A DNA stretch of 64,000 nucleotides from Rhodobacter sp. (GCA_020637555.1 JACKKF010000006.1:186001-250000), one strand, 5' to 3'. Positions 1 to 9,549 are shown, counted from the stretch's first letter. Translations and numbers: made by a program. Notes: a model not told the origin generated them from the letters alone.

Positions 1-360
1 GGAGGTCGCGCGGATTCGCGGATCGGTCAGCCGCCGATGCGCCAGCATCGCGCCGCCGATGATCGCCGCGACACCCGCGACGCCCCCCGCGCTGGCCGCC
101 AGGATCTGCTTGGATTCCGCGTCGATGCCCATGGCTTCATAGATCTGGTGCGGGACCAGCAGGCCAAAGAGATGCCCGGCAAAGATGAACAGCACGCCCA
201 GATGGAACAGGATCGACCCGACCATGAACTGCTTTCTGCGCAAAAGCTGGCTGGACGCGCTTTTCCATGTGAAGGGATCACGTTCATAGCGCGCGATCGA
301 CCCGACGATCAGCACGGTCAGCGCAATATAGGGGTAAATACCGAAAAAGAAGGTGTTCAT
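1..360 (-). CDS. narI: Respiratory nitrate reductase gamma subunit NarI, 3' part missing
   Basis: This is the cytochrome b membrane anchor that oxidises quinol and passes electrons to NarH and NarG. Only the first 120 residues lie in the window; the family is about 230 residues, so the C-terminus with its partner haem ligands is beyond base 1. The start is the ATG at 360, 12 nt after the narJ stop. Translation opens MNTFFFGIYPYIALTV, gives a first membrane helix at about residues 8-24, and a second containing His53 and His63 (FHLGVLFIFAGH), which match the two distal haem ligands of NarI helix II. Last gene seen of the narK1-narK2-narGHJI run. Confidence 0.95.
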   Translation of the reverse strand, partial: MNTFFFGIYPYIALTVLIVGSIARYERDPFTWKSASSQLLRRKQFMVGSILFHLGVLFIFAGHLFGLLVPHQIYEAMGIDAESKQILAASAGGVAGVAAIIGGAMLAHRRLTDPRIRATS

Positions 361-372
361 TCTAGCCTCCGT

Positions 373-1146
373 TCATTCTGCGGCCACGCCGGGACCGGCC
401 GTCTGGCTGGCAGTCCGATTGGCCGTCCGATTGGCGGTCTGTGGGGCGTTTCCGGGCGCCTCCATCCGCGCGAGCATGTCGCGCGACGCCGGGCATCCGG
501 CGTTGGGATCGGGGCCAAAGCGGACTTCGCTGTCCTCCCAGACGCGGTCCAGCGCATCGAGATCGTCAGGATCGACCTCGGGCTGGTCGAGCAGGTCCTG
601 CACCGCCGCCCGGTCCGCGCGCGCCCCGGCCAGCTGCAAAAGGCTGGCGAACACGGCCGCATAGGCGCTGTCACGCCGGGACAGACGTGCCTTCAGGGCC
701 TCGAAGATATGCGCCGCGTCCGCCAGAGTTTCCTGCGATTCGACGAAGGGACACGTCGACAGGAATTCCAGAAGCACCGGAAGATGGTCAGGCAGTTCGG
801 TGGTGGCCGGTTCGAACCCGCCCGCGCGATAGGTTTCCAGCAAGGCGACCATCGCCCCGCCGCGATCCCGGCTTTCGCCGTGAACATGTTCGAAAAGGTT
901 CAGCGACAGGCTGCGCGACCGGTCGAAGAGCATCACGAAGCGTTCTTGCAGGTCGTAAATGTCGCCTTGGCCCAGGTCCTGCACCAGGGGGCGCAGGGAC
1001 CTGCGGGTTGCGGCGGTAAGCCGGGGTTCGGCCGCCAGAACGCCGCCGATGTCGGGCATTGCCCGTTGCAGCGCGGGGGTCGGATAGCTGAGCAGCAGGG
1101 ACAGCGCCTTGAGCGTGCGGTCCTGGATGGGGCGGGGCGGGGTCAT
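373..1146 (-). CDS. narJ: Nitrate reductase assembly chaperone NarJ
   Basis: NarJ (TorD-like redox enzyme maturation family) binds apo-NarG in the cytoplasm and helps insert the molybdenum and Fe-S cofactors; it is not part of the mature enzyme. The 257-residue product starts MTPPRPIQDRTLKALSLLLSYP, typical of the family, and contains the acidic, helical segment ERFVMLFDRSRSLSLNLFEHVHGESRDRG diagnostic of NarJ (quoted in part: LNLFEHVHGESRDRG). An upstream in-frame extension to 1236 overlaps narH and is rejected. The chosen ATG at 1146 lies directly next to the narH stop, with one base between, so translation is probably coupled. Confidence 0.93.
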   Translation of the reverse strand: MTPPRPIQDRTLKALSLLLSYPTPALQRAMPDIGGVLAAEPRLTAATRRSLRPLVQDLGQGDIYDLQERFVMLFDRSRSLSLNLFEHVHGESRDRGGAMVALLETYRAGGFEPATTELPDHLPVLLEFLSTCPFVESQETLADAAHIFEALKARLSRRDSAYAAVFASLLQLAGARADRAAVQDLLDQPEVDPDDLDALDRVWEDSEVRFGPDPNAGCPASRDMLARMEAPGNAPQTANRTANRTASQTAGPGVAAE

Positions 1147-1147
1147 G

Positions 1148-2671
1148 TCAGCGCACCTCCTCGGGCATCTTGAGTGGACGTTTCGCGCCGCCGAACAGCG
1201 ACCCTTTGCTGATCCCGGTCGAACAGCCGTTGCCATCGGTAAAGCCGCAGCCGCCCTTCAGGTCATAGGCATCCTCGACCATCTCGCGGTGGGTGGTGGG
1301 AATGACGAAGCGGTCCTCGTAATCCGCAAGGGCGAGAATACGATACATGTCCTCGATCATGGCCGTGCTCAGCCCGACCCGGGCGGCCAGCCCCTCGTCG
1401 ATCAGGCCGTCCACCGTTTTCGAGCGCATGTAACCGCGCATGGCCAGCATCCGCTCCAGTGCGGCGGCGATGGGGGCCTCGTCTCCGGCGGTCAGCAGAT
1501 TGGCCAGATAGCGCAGCGGTATGCGCAGGTTGCGCACGTCGGGCATGGCGCCATCCATGCCGATCGCGCCGGCCTCGGCCGCGTTCTGGATCGGGCTGAG
1601 CGGTGGAATATACCACACCATCGGCAGGGTCCGGTATTCCGGGTGCAACGGGAAGGCGATCTTCCAGTCCATCGCCATCTTCCAGATGGGGCTTTCGCGC
1701 GCGGCCTCGATCCAGTCGGCGGGAATGCCCTGGGCCCGGGCCTGGGCGATCACCTCCGGGTCGTTGGGGTCCAGGAACAGGCCCAGTTGCGCGTCATACA
1801 GATCCATCGCCTCGGCGGCGTTGGCGGCCTCCTCGATCTTGTCGGCGTCATAGAGCATGACACCCAGATAGCGGATGCGTCCGACGCAGGTTTCCGAACA
1901 GACGGTGGGATTGCCGCTTTCGATGCGCGGATAGCACAGCGTGCACTTTTCCGATTTTCCGGTGGACCAGTTGTAATAGACCTTCTTGTAGGGGCAGCCG
2001 GAAACGCACATCCGCCAGCCCCGGCATTTTTCCTGGTCGATCAGGACGATGCCGTCTTCCTCGCGCTTGTAGATCGCGCCCGAGGGGCAGCTTGCGGCAC
2101 AGGCCGGGTTCAGGCAGTGCTCGCACAGGCGCGGCAGATACATCATGAAGGTGTTTTCATATTCGCCGTAGATCTGCTTCTGGATCCCGTCGAAATTGTA
2201 GTCTTTCGAGCGTTTCTCGAATTCGCCGCCCAGGATTTCCTCCCAGTTCGGGCCTTTCTCGATCTTCTGGATCCGCTCGCCGGTCAGGCGCGAACGCGGC
2301 CGCGCGGTCGGCACCGCGGTGCCTTCGGGGGCCGATTTCAGGTGGTCGTAATCGAAATCGAAGGGCTCATAGTAATCGTCGATCTGGGGCAGGTCGGGGT
2401 TGGCGAAGATATTCGCCAGGACCCGCCATTTTGCCCCCTGACGCGGTTGCAGCCTGCCGGATTTCGTGCGGATCCAGCCACCGTTCCAGCGATCCTGGTT
2501 TTCCCAATCGGTCGGATAGCCGGTGCCTGGCTTTGTCTCGACATTGTTGAACCAGGCGTATTCGACGCCGTCGCGGCTGGTCCAGACATTCTTGCAGGTC
2601 ACGGAACAGGTGTGGCACCCGATGCATTTGTCGAGGTTCAGCACCATGCCGATTTGTGCGCGGATCTTCAT
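1148..2671 (-). CDS. narH: Respiratory nitrate reductase beta subunit NarH
   Basis: NarH is the electron-transfer subunit carrying one [3Fe-4S] and three [4Fe-4S] clusters between NarI and NarG on the cytoplasmic face. The 507-residue product has an N-terminal CIGCHTC..C group (Cys16, 19, 22, 26), a second cysteine group beginning at Cys183 (CEHCLNPACAASCP), and CRGWRMC at 216-222, where Trp219 replaces a cysteine as expected for the [3Fe-4S] site of NarH. A further KCTLC...C..TC group follows. Length is normal for the family. Its ATG overlaps the narG stop by 4 nt (2668-2671). Confidence 0.97.
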   Translation of the reverse strand: MKIRAQIGMVLNLDKCIGCHTCSVTCKNVWTSRDGVEYAWFNNVETKPGTGYPTDWENQDRWNGGWIRTKSGRLQPRQGAKWRVLANIFANPDLPQIDDYYEPFDFDYDHLKSAPEGTAVPTARPRSRLTGERIQKIEKGPNWEEILGGEFEKRSKDYNFDGIQKQIYGEYENTFMMYLPRLCEHCLNPACAASCPSGAIYKREEDGIVLIDQEKCRGWRMCVSGCPYKKVYYNWSTGKSEKCTLCYPRIESGNPTVCSETCVGRIRYLGVMLYDADKIEEAANAAEAMDLYDAQLGLFLDPNDPEVIAQARAQGIPADWIEAARESPIWKMAMDWKIAFPLHPEYRTLPMVWYIPPLSPIQNAAEAGAIGMDGAMPDVRNLRIPLRYLANLLTAGDEAPIAAALERMLAMRGYMRSKTVDGLIDEGLAARVGLSTAMIEDMYRILALADYEDRFVIPTTHREMVEDAYDLKGGCGFTDGNGCSTGISKGSLFGGAKRPLKMPEEVR

Positions 2672-5600
2672 TCTGCCGCTCCCTTTGCCGTGGTTGCGCC
2701 GGGCACCGGCTCGCCATCGAGCCAGTCCACCGTGTCCATCTTCCGAACCACGACGAATTCGTCCCGGTTCGATCCGACGGTGCCGTAATAGTTGAACCCA
2801 TAGGATTGCTGCGCGTAGCCGCCGATCATGTGGGTCGGTTTCAGCACAGCCCGCGTGACCGAGTTGTGGATGCCGCCCCGCTTGCCGGTTTTCTGCGATC
2901 CCGGCGTGTTCACGATCTTTTCCTGGGCGTGATACATGAAGGTCGTGCCGTCCTTCATCCGCTGGCTGACCACCGCCCGCGCCGTGAGGGCGCCATTGGC
3001 GTTGAACAGTTCGACCCAGTCGTTATCGACGATTCCGGCCGTTCTGGCGTCATTTTCAGAGATCCAGATCACCGGACCGCCGCGATTGAGCGTCAGCATC
3101 ATCAGGTTGTCGGTATAGGTCGAATGGATGCCCCATTTCTGGTGCGGCGTGATGAAATTCAGCACCACATGCGGCTTGTCGCGGTCGGTGTGCACGCCGG
3201 CGGTGATGGTCTTCAGATCGACCGGCGGGCGATAGGACATGAAACCTTCGCCAAAGGCGCGCATCCACAGGTGATCCTGATAGAGTTGTTGACGCCCGGT
3301 GAGCGTGCGCCAGGGGATCAGTTCGTGCACGTTGGTATAGCCCGCGTTGTAGCTGACCTGTTCGCTTTCGATCCCTGACCAGGTGGGGCTCGAGATGATC
3401 TTGCGCGGTTGCGCGGCGATGTCGCGGAAGCGGATCTTGGTGTGATGCGCCCCCTCGGCCAGATGGGCGTGCTTGCGGCCCGTGGCCTTTTCCAGCGCCT
3501 GCCAGGCCTTGACCGCGACCTCGCCATTGGTTTCCGGCGCCAGCATCAGGATCACCTCGGCCGCGTCGATGGCGGTGTCGATGACCGGCCGGCCCGCGGC
3601 CGTGCCCTCGCGGTGCACGCCGTTCAGGGCCTTGAGCGCGGCGACCTCGTCCTCGGTGTTCCAGGCGATTCCCTTGCCGCCGTTGCCCAGCGTGTCCATC
3701 AACGGCCCCAGCGCGGTAAAGCGGTCATGGATGGCGGTATAGTCGCGTTCAACCGTGACAAAGGCCGGCGCGGTCCTGCCGGGGATCAGGTCGCATTCGC
3801 CCTTTTTCCAGTCCCTCACCTGGTCTTGCGCGATCTCGGCGGGGGTGTCGTGCAGGATCGGCAGCGCCACCACATCCGTTTCGCGGCCCAGATAGCCGGG
3901 GGCGATCTCTTGCAGTTTCCGGGCGATCGACTTGAAGATTTCCCAATCCGAGCGCGACTCGTATGCCGGGTCCACCGCGGCCTGAAGCGGGTGGATGAAC
4001 GGGTGCATGTCCGAGGTGTTCATGTCGTCCTTTTCGTACCAACTGGCCGTCGGCAGGACGATGTCGGAATAGACGCAGGTGGTGGACATGCGGAAGTCGA
4101 TCGTCACCAGCAGGTCCAGTTTCCCGCGCGGCGCCTCGTCGTGCCATTTCGCCTCGCGCGGGAGGGGGGCGCCGTCCTCGGCCAGGTCCCGGCTCATGAC
4201 GGCATTGTCGGCGCCCAGCAGGTGCTTGAGGAAATACTCGTGCCCCTTGCCCGAGGAGCCGAGCAGGTTCGAGCGCCAGACGAACAGGTTGCGCGGCCAG
4301 TTCTCGGGGGCGTCGGGGTCCTCGCACGACATTTCCAGGGACCCGTCCTTCAACGCCCGCGCGACATAGTCGCGGACATCCAGACCGGCGTCCTGCGCGG
4401 CCCTGGCCAGGGTCAGGGGGTTCGTCTTCAACTGCGGGGCCGAGGGCAGCCAACCCATGCGTTCGGCGCGGATGTTGTAGTCGATCAGGCTGGCGTCCCA
4501 GTCGCCCTGGGGGGCGGTCGGGGACAGGATCTCGGCCGCGGTCAGGGTTTCATAGCGCCACTGATCGGCATGGGCATACCAGGCCGAGGTCGCGTTCATG
4601 TGCCTGGGCGGGCGGCTCCAGTCCGTTGCAAAGGCCAGCGGGATCCAGCCGGTCTGCGGCCTGAGCTTTTCCTGGCCGACATAATGCGCCCAGCCGCCGC
4701 CCGACTGGCCCACGCAGCCGCACATGACCAGCATGTTGATGACGCCGCGATAGTTCATGTCCATATGGAACCAGTGGTTCATCGCCGCACCGATGATGAT
4801 CATCGACCGCCCTTGCGTGCGCTCGGCGTTATCGGCGAATTCGCGGGCGACATGCGCGATCTTGGCGCGATCGACGCCGGTGATCTTTTCCGCCCAGGCG
4901 GGTGTGCCGGGGGTGTCGTCGTCATAGGACCGCGCCACCCAGTCGCCCCCCAGCCCGCGGTCCAGTCCATAGTTGGCACAGAACAGGTCGAACACCGTGG
5001 CCACCGTGATCACCCCGTCCGAGGTCTGGATGCGACGCACGGGGACGTTGCGGGTCAGCACGTTGGGGCGCTGGTCGCCGGTCGAGAAGGCCGGTGTCGC
5101 ATCGGCGCCGAAATAGGGGAAATCGACGCCGGCCACGTCGTCATGCGCGCCCTCGTCGATCAGCGACAGGCGCAGCCGGGTATCGGCGCTGCCGGCCCGT
5201 TCCTCGAGGTTCCACGCGCCCTGCTCGCCCCAACGGTAGCCGATCGAGCCATTCGGCGCGACCAGATCGCCCGAGGTCTCGTCCAGGGCGACGGTTTTCC
5301 AGTCGGGGTTGTTTTCGGTGCCGAGCGTGCCGTCCAGGTCGCTGGCGCGCAGGAACCGGCCCGGAACGAACCGGCCATCGGTTTCATCCAGGCGCACCAG
5401 CATGGGAAAGTCGGAATACTTGCGGGTGTAGTCCTGGAAATACGGCACCTGCCGGTCCAGGTGGAATTCGCGCAAGATGACATGGCCAAAGGCCATCGCC
5501 AGCGCGGCGTCGGTGCCCTGCTTGGCATTGAGCCAGACATCGCCGAACTTTGCCGCCTCGGAATAGTCTGGGCAGATCACGGCGGATTTCGCGCCCTTGT

Positions 5601-6417
5601 AGCGCACCTCGGTATAGAAATGGGCATCCGGCGTGCGCGTCTGCGGCACGTTCGAGCCCCACAGCAGCAGGTAGTTGGAATTATACCAGTCCGCCGATTC
5701 CGGCACGTCGGTCTGTTCGCCCCAGGTCATCGGCGAGGCCGGCGGCAGGTCGCAATACCAATCATAGAACGACATGCAGACGCCGCCCAGCAGGCTGAGA
5801 TAGCGCGACCCTGCCGCGTAGCTGACCATCGACATCGCCGGGATCGGCGAGAAGCCGAAGACCCGGTCCGGCCCATACGTCCTGGCGGTATAGGCGTTGG
5901 CGGCGGCGGTGATCTCGGTCGCCTCGTCCCAGGTGGCGCGCACGAACCCGCCGAGTCCGCGCTTTTCGACATAGCTGGCCCGCAGGATCGGATCCGACTG
6001 GATCGCGGTCCAGGCCTCGATCGGGGATTTCGTCTTGCGCATCTCGCGCCAGATCTTCATCAGGCGGCCGCGCACCAGTGGGGTCTTCACCCGGTTGGCG
6101 CTGTAGAGATACCAGCTGTAGGACGCGCCGCGCGAACATCCCCGCGGCTCGTGGTTGGGCAGGTCGGGGCGCGTGCGGGGATAGTCGGTCTGCTGGGTTT
6201 CCCAGGTGACGATCCCGGATTTCACATAGATCTTCCAGCTGCACGACCCGGTGCAGTTCACCCCATGGGTCGAGCGCACGATCTTGTCGTGGCGCCAGCG
6301 GTTTCGATAGGTGTCTTCCCAGTCACGGCTTTCGCGCGTGACCTGACCGTGGCCGTTCGCGAAGGTGTCGACCTCCTTGGACTGGAAGAAGTTCAGTCTG
6401 TCGAGCAGGTTGCTCAT
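2668..6417 (-). CDS. narG: Respiratory nitrate reductase alpha subunit NarG
   Basis: NarG is the catalytic subunit with the Mo-bisMGD cofactor that reduces nitrate to nitrite. The start is the ATG at 6417 (MSNLLDRLNFFQ), preceded by an AAAGGAG ribosome site; the frame extends 12 codons further but without support. The 1249-residue length is normal. The FS0 cluster ligands follow the NarG pattern His51-x3-Cys55-x3-Cys59-x34-Cys94. The N-terminus keeps the vestigial twin-arginine-like region of cytoplasmic NarG rather than a full signal. The segment SADWYNSNYLLLWGSN corresponds to the region bearing the Mo-ligand aspartate. 62 nt separate it from narK2. Confidence 0.98.
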   Translation of the reverse strand: MSNLLDRLNFFQSKEVDTFANGHGQVTRESRDWEDTYRNRWRHDKIVRSTHGVNCTGSCSWKIYVKSGIVTWETQQTDYPRTRPDLPNHEPRGCSRGASYSWYLYSANRVKTPLVRGRLMKIWREMRKTKSPIEAWTAIQSDPILRASYVEKRGLGGFVRATWDEATEITAAANAYTARTYGPDRVFGFSPIPAMSMVSYAAGSRYLSLLGGVCMSFYDWYCDLPPASPMTWGEQTDVPESADWYNSNYLLLWGSNVPQTRTPDAHFYTEVRYKGAKSAVICPDYSEAAKFGDVWLNAKQGTDAALAMAFGHVILREFHLDRQVPYFQDYTRKYSDFPMLVRLDETDGRFVPGRFLRASDLDGTLGTENNPDWKTVALDETSGDLVAPNGSIGYRWGEQGAWNLEERAGSADTRLRLSLIDEGAHDDVAGVDFPYFGADATPAFSTGDQRPNVLTRNVPVRRIQTSDGVITVATVFDLFCANYGLDRGLGGDWVARSYDDDTPGTPAWAEKITGVDRAKIAHVAREFADNAERTQGRSMIIIGAAMNHWFHMDMNYRGVINMLVMCGCVGQSGGGWAHYVGQEKLRPQTGWIPLAFATDWSRPPRHMNATSAWYAHADQWRYETLTAAEILSPTAPQGDWDASLIDYNIRAERMGWLPSAPQLKTNPLTLARAAQDAGLDVRDYVARALKDGSLEMSCEDPDAPENWPRNLFVWRSNLLGSSGKGHEYFLKHLLGADNAVMSRDLAEDGAPLPREAKWHDEAPRGKLDLLVTIDFRMSTTCVYSDIVLPTASWYEKDDMNTSDMHPFIHPLQAAVDPAYESRSDWEIFKSIARKLQEIAPGYLGRETDVVALPILHDTPAEIAQDQVRDWKKGECDLIPGRTAPAFVTVERDYTAIHDRFTALGPLMDTLGNGGKGIAWNTEDEVAALKALNGVHREGTAAGRPVIDTAIDAAEVILMLAPETNGEVAVKAWQALEKATGRKHAHLAEGAHHTKIRFRDIAAQPRKIISSPTWSGIESEQVSYNAGYTNVHELIPWRTLTGRQQLYQDHLWMRAFGEGFMSYRPPVDLKTITAGVHTDRDKPHVVLNFITPHQKWGIHSTYTDNLMMLTLNRGGPVIWISENDARTAGIVDNDWVELFNANGALTARAVVSQRMKDGTTFMYHAQEKIVNTPGSQKTGKRGGIHNSVTRAVLKPTHMIGGYAQQSYGFNYYGTVGSNRDEFVVVRKMDTVDWLDGEPVPGATTAKGAAE

Positions 6418-6479
6418 GGTTTTCTCCTTTGGACGGGCCCCGCCCCGGGCCATGCCGGGGCAGGGCGGCGGTCAGTGGG

Positions 6480-7877
6480 TCAGCAGGGAACCGGCGCCGA
6501 CTTGCGGGTGTAGAAGGTCCAGGTCACGGCGGCGCAGAGCATGTAGAACCCCATGAACCACCACAGGGCATCGTTCGGCGCGCCCGTCAGCGCGATCGAG
6601 GTGCCATAGGCCTTGGGGATGAAGAACGCGCCGTAAGCCGCAATCGCCGAGGTAAAGGCCACGATCCCCGCGCTTTCGCGTTCGATGGTGCGCTGGGCCA
6701 CCGGCCCCTCCAGCTGGGGCAACAGGCGCGGGATCTCCTGCTTCATGATCGACGGGATCATCTGAAAGGTCGACGCATTGCCGACACCCGTCAGGAAGAA
6801 CAACGCCATGAAGGCGATGAAGAAGCCCCAGAAATTGCCCGGGTCCTCGGTGCCGCTCGGCAGGAAGGCGATCACGCCATAGACGGCGGCGATCATGCCG
6901 ACGAACACCCAGAAGGTCACGCGCCCGCCGCCGAACCTGTCCGACACCCAGCCGGTCGCGGCGCGGCTGAGCGCGCCCACCAGCGGCCCCAGAAAGGCAT
7001 AGCTCAAGGCGTTCACATCGGGAAACTGCGTGCGGATCAGCAGCGGGAAGCCGGCGGAATAGCCGATGAAGCTGCCGAAGGTCCCGGTATAGAGCAGGCA
7101 CATCACCCAGTTGTGGAACCGTCCCAGGATCGACATCTGTTCCCTGACCGAGGCCTTGGCATCGGCGATGTCGTTCATGCCGAACCAGGCCAGCAGCGCC
7201 GAGATCAGGATGAACGGCACCCACACGAAGCCCGCGTTCTGCAGCCACAGGTGTTCGCCGCCGGGCAGGACCTGAGCCTGCCCGCCGATGGCGCCGAACA
7301 CGCTGGTGGTGATGACGATCGGCACCAGAAACTGCATGACCGACACGCCCAGGTTGCCCAGCCCGGCATTCAGGGCCAGCGCGTTGCCCTTGGTCGCCTT
7401 GGGATAGAAATAGGCGATGTTGGCCATGGACGAGGCAAAGTTGCCGCCGCCAAAGCCGCACAGCACGGCAAGGATCAGGAACCAGGTATAGCTGGTGTCG
7501 GGATTCTGGACCGCAAAGCCCGCGCCCAGGGCGGGCAACAGCAGCGACAGCGTGGAAAGCGTGGTCCAGAGCCGCCCGCCAAAGATCGGGATCACGAAGG
7601 TGTAGACGATCCTGAGCGAGGCGCCCGACAGGCCCGGCATCGCCGCCAGCCAGAACAACTGGTTGGTGTCGAACGCGAAGCCGATTGCAGGCAGCCGCGC
7701 AACGACCACCGACCAGACCATCCAGACCGAAAAGGCCAGCAGCAGGTTCGGGATCGAGATCCACAGGTTGCGGGTGGCGATCGCGCGGCCTTTCGCGGCC
7801 CAGAATTGCGGATCTTCGGGGCGCCAGTCGATCAGGGTGTGCCCCTGCTGCGCCGTGGATTGGGGAATGTTCGCCAT
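6480..7877 (-). CDS. narK: Nitrate/nitrite transporter, NarK2 type (MFS, NNP family)
   Basis: Twelve-helix major facilitator protein of 465 residues, expected to exchange periplasmic nitrate for cytoplasmic nitrite. It carries the nitrate signature GLGNLGVSVMQFLVP in helix 5 and GVGNASTFQMIPSI later. The N-terminus has a hydrophilic leader (DWRPEDPQFWAAKGRAIATRN) typical of the NarK2 half of Paracoccus NarK and of E. coli NarK. The ATG at 7877 has a GAGGAGAG ribosome site. It lies 27 nt downstream of the NarK1-type gene and 62 nt upstream of narG, so all are probably one transcript from the FNR box near 9405. The NarK1/NarK2 assignment is by resemblance only. Confidence 0.92.
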   Translation of the reverse strand: MANIPQSTAQQGHTLIDWRPEDPQFWAAKGRAIATRNLWISIPNLLLAFSVWMVWSVVVARLPAIGFAFDTNQLFWLAAMPGLSGASLRIVYTFVIPIFGGRLWTTLSTLSLLLPALGAGFAVQNPDTSYTWFLILAVLCGFGGGNFASSMANIAYFYPKATKGNALALNAGLGNLGVSVMQFLVPIVITTSVFGAIGGQAQVLPGGEHLWLQNAGFVWVPFILISALLAWFGMNDIADAKASVREQMSILGRFHNWVMCLLYTGTFGSFIGYSAGFPLLIRTQFPDVNALSYAFLGPLVGALSRAATGWVSDRFGGGRVTFWVFVGMIAAVYGVIAFLPSGTEDPGNFWGFFIAFMALFFLTGVGNASTFQMIPSIMKQEIPRLLPQLEGPVAQRTIERESAGIVAFTSAIAAYGAFFIPKAYGTSIALTGAPNDALWWFMGFYMLCAAVTWTFYTRKSAPVPC

Positions 7878-7904
7878 GGGTCTCTCCTCTTGGCGGAAAA
7901 TCGG

Positions 7905-9311
7905 TCAGGCGGCGGTCGCGCCGCGGTGGGTTTCGAGGGTGGCGATGGCCGCCTGCAGGTCGGCATTCGCGCGCTCGGCCTTCTTGCGCAGGGTGTCGAT
8001 ATTGGCGGCGGCAAAGGCCGCGCGTTCCTCGTCCTCCTGCCGGGTGGAAAAGCGCACGAAGAACGCCAGCACCGACGCACAGGTCACGACGATACCCAGG
8101 ATCAGGAACGCCTGGTTCCAGTTCATCGCGCCCTTGAACAGGAAGCCGGCCAGGACCGCGCCCGCGTTGCCGCCGGCGCCGACGACGCCGGCAACCGCGC
8201 CCAGGGCCTTCTTGTTGATGAAGGGAACGACGGAATAGGTCGCGCCTTCGGACATCTGGGTGAACAGCGAAAAGACGATCAGCGCGGGCAGGGCCAGGAA
8301 CAGCACCTGCATCTGGCTGAAGATCATCAGGGCGATGCCCTCGAACAGGATGCAGATGAACAGCCAGAACGAACGGCCGCGCAGCCCCCACAGCGCACCG
8401 AAATTGTCGCCGAACAATCCGCCCAGCGTTCGCGCGAAGATGTTCATCAGCCCGAACGAGGCGGCGACGAATCCGGCGGCCACCAGGCTCAGGTCGAAGT
8501 AATCGACGAAATACAGGGCCGCGACGTTGTTGATCGTCAGTTCGATGCCGAAACAGGCGCCATAGATCACGAACAGCACCCAGACGCGCGGGTCGCGCAG
8601 CGCCAGCCAGTAAGCCCCCGTGACCTGGCGTTTCTCGGGCATCCGGCCCTGGGCGCGCAGGTCGTCGAAATTGCCGTCGGGTGCGTCCTGCGTGAGGTTG
8701 TAATAGGCGATGCCGATCAGGAAGATGATGATCCCGACCACCACCATGCTCAACCGCCAGCCCAGGGCCTCGGAAAAGCCGAAGCCGACGACAAGGACCG
8801 AGAACAGCAGCGGCATGACGAATTGCGTGACGCCGCCGCCCAGATTGCCCCATCCCGCCGAGGTCGCGTTCGCCTGCCCGACCACGTTCGGCGCGAACAT
8901 GACCGAGGTATGGTATTGCGTGATGACGAACGACGCGCCGATGCCACCGATCAGCACCCGGAACAGCAGGAATGTCTCGAAGCTGTGCGCCAGTCCGATG
9001 CCCATCACCGGCAACGATCCCAGGATCAGCAGCCAGGTATAGGACTTGCGCGGGCCGATGCGGTCCACCAGCCAGCCGATGAACAGCCGCGCGAAGATCG
9101 TCATCGACACCGAACCGATGATCGCCCAGCCCACCTGTTCGTGGCTGAGCGCCAGTTCGTCGCGGACCACGCTCATCAAGGGGGCGATGCCGAACCAGGC
9201 GAAGAAGCAGGCAAAGAACGCGAACCAGGTCATGTGGAAGGTGCGGATCTGCACCATTTTCACGTTCAGGAAGTTGGACCACAGGGCCGTGGCCTTGTTC
9301 TCCAGTTCCAT
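7905..9311 (-). CDS. narK: Nitrate transporter, NarK1 type (MFS, NNP family)
   Basis: First gene of the nar transcript; 468 residues, about twelve membrane helices. NarK1-type proteins are thought to act as proton-linked nitrate importers. Both NNP signatures are visible: GWGNLGGGVTQFVMP in helix 5 and GVVGAGGNAGAVLAGFLF in helix 11. The last roughly 50 residues (from RQEDEERAAFAAANID) are charged, helical and possibly coiled-coil, where a fused NarK would have its linker. The ATG at 9311 follows a GGAGGGACC ribosome site. In Paracoccus the NarK1 and NarK2 halves form one protein; here each has its own stop, start and ribosome site. Confidence 0.92.
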   Translation of the reverse strand: MELENKATALWSNFLNVKMVQIRTFHMTWFAFFACFFAWFGIAPLMSVVRDELALSHEQVGWAIIGSVSMTIFARLFIGWLVDRIGPRKSYTWLLILGSLPVMGIGLAHSFETFLLFRVLIGGIGASFVITQYHTSVMFAPNVVGQANATSAGWGNLGGGVTQFVMPLLFSVLVVGFGFSEALGWRLSMVVVGIIIFLIGIAYYNLTQDAPDGNFDDLRAQGRMPEKRQVTGAYWLALRDPRVWVLFVIYGACFGIELTINNVAALYFVDYFDLSLVAAGFVAASFGLMNIFARTLGGLFGDNFGALWGLRGRSFWLFICILFEGIALMIFSQMQVLFLALPALIVFSLFTQMSEGATYSVVPFINKKALGAVAGVVGAGGNAGAVLAGFLFKGAMNWNQAFLILGIVVTCASVLAFFVRFSTRQEDEERAAFAAANIDTLRKKAERANADLQAAIATLETHRGATAA

Positions 9312-9398
9312 GGGGGTCCCTCCGTTTTTCAGCCCGGCCCTTGTGGTGCCGGACCCCGTGTTTCCCCTCGGTGTTGACCGACCGGGGCGGACGGAAAC

Positions 9399-9412
9399 TT
9401 GATCCAGATCAG
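9399..9412. promoter_or_regulatory. FNR-type box upstream of narK1
   Basis: TTGATCCAGATCAG matches the consensus TTGAT-N4-ATCAA at 9 of 10 positions. Its centre (9405.5) is 94 bp from the narK1 ATG. If it works at the usual -41.5 position, transcription would start near 9364 on the minus strand. The expected binders are FnrP-like protein under low oxygen and/or NarR in response to nitrate or nitrite. Confidence 0.85.
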
Positions 9413-9535
9413 GCGCCGCGGCTTCGCGGGCGAAAAATTAGCCTTTATTAACAATTGCTTGATTGGGTGTTGAGGTGGGTTCAGCAGGGTCGGGGCATGT
9501 GTCAACTAGGGGGTTGATCCGCCCCGGTCTTCCGC

Positions 9536-9549
9536 TTGATATTTGTCAA
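9536..9549. promoter_or_regulatory. FNR-like box just upstream of narR
   Basis: TTGATATTTGTCAA has one full FNR half-site and one GTCAA half, inside the longer symmetric string CTTGATATTTGTCAAG. It is only 32 bp (centre) before the narR ATG, too close for a class II activator site serving narR unless the message is almost leaderless. Autorepression or steric control of narR is therefore more likely than activation. Confidence 0.65.

Noticed and set aside
3409..6513. A 1034-codon plus-strand frame opposite narG
   Set aside because: Low-complexity translation and complete overlap with a certain gene; an antisense shadow.
6472..9282. A 936-codon open frame on the minus strand across both narK genes
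   Set aside because: It is out of frame with the two NarK sequences, is Arg/Gly/Pro-rich and has no domain; it is a shadow of GC-rich codon bias.
6480..9311. narK as a broken (frameshifted) fusion gene
   Set aside because: Both proteins are full length, each with its own ribosome site and a proper start, so a clean pair of genes is simpler than a pseudogene.
9502..9517. TCAAC-TAGGGG-GTTGA as a third FNR box
   Set aside because: The half-sites face outward (TCAA...TTGA), opposite to the TTGAT...ATCAA consensus, and the spacing is six; kept only as an unexplained palindrome.
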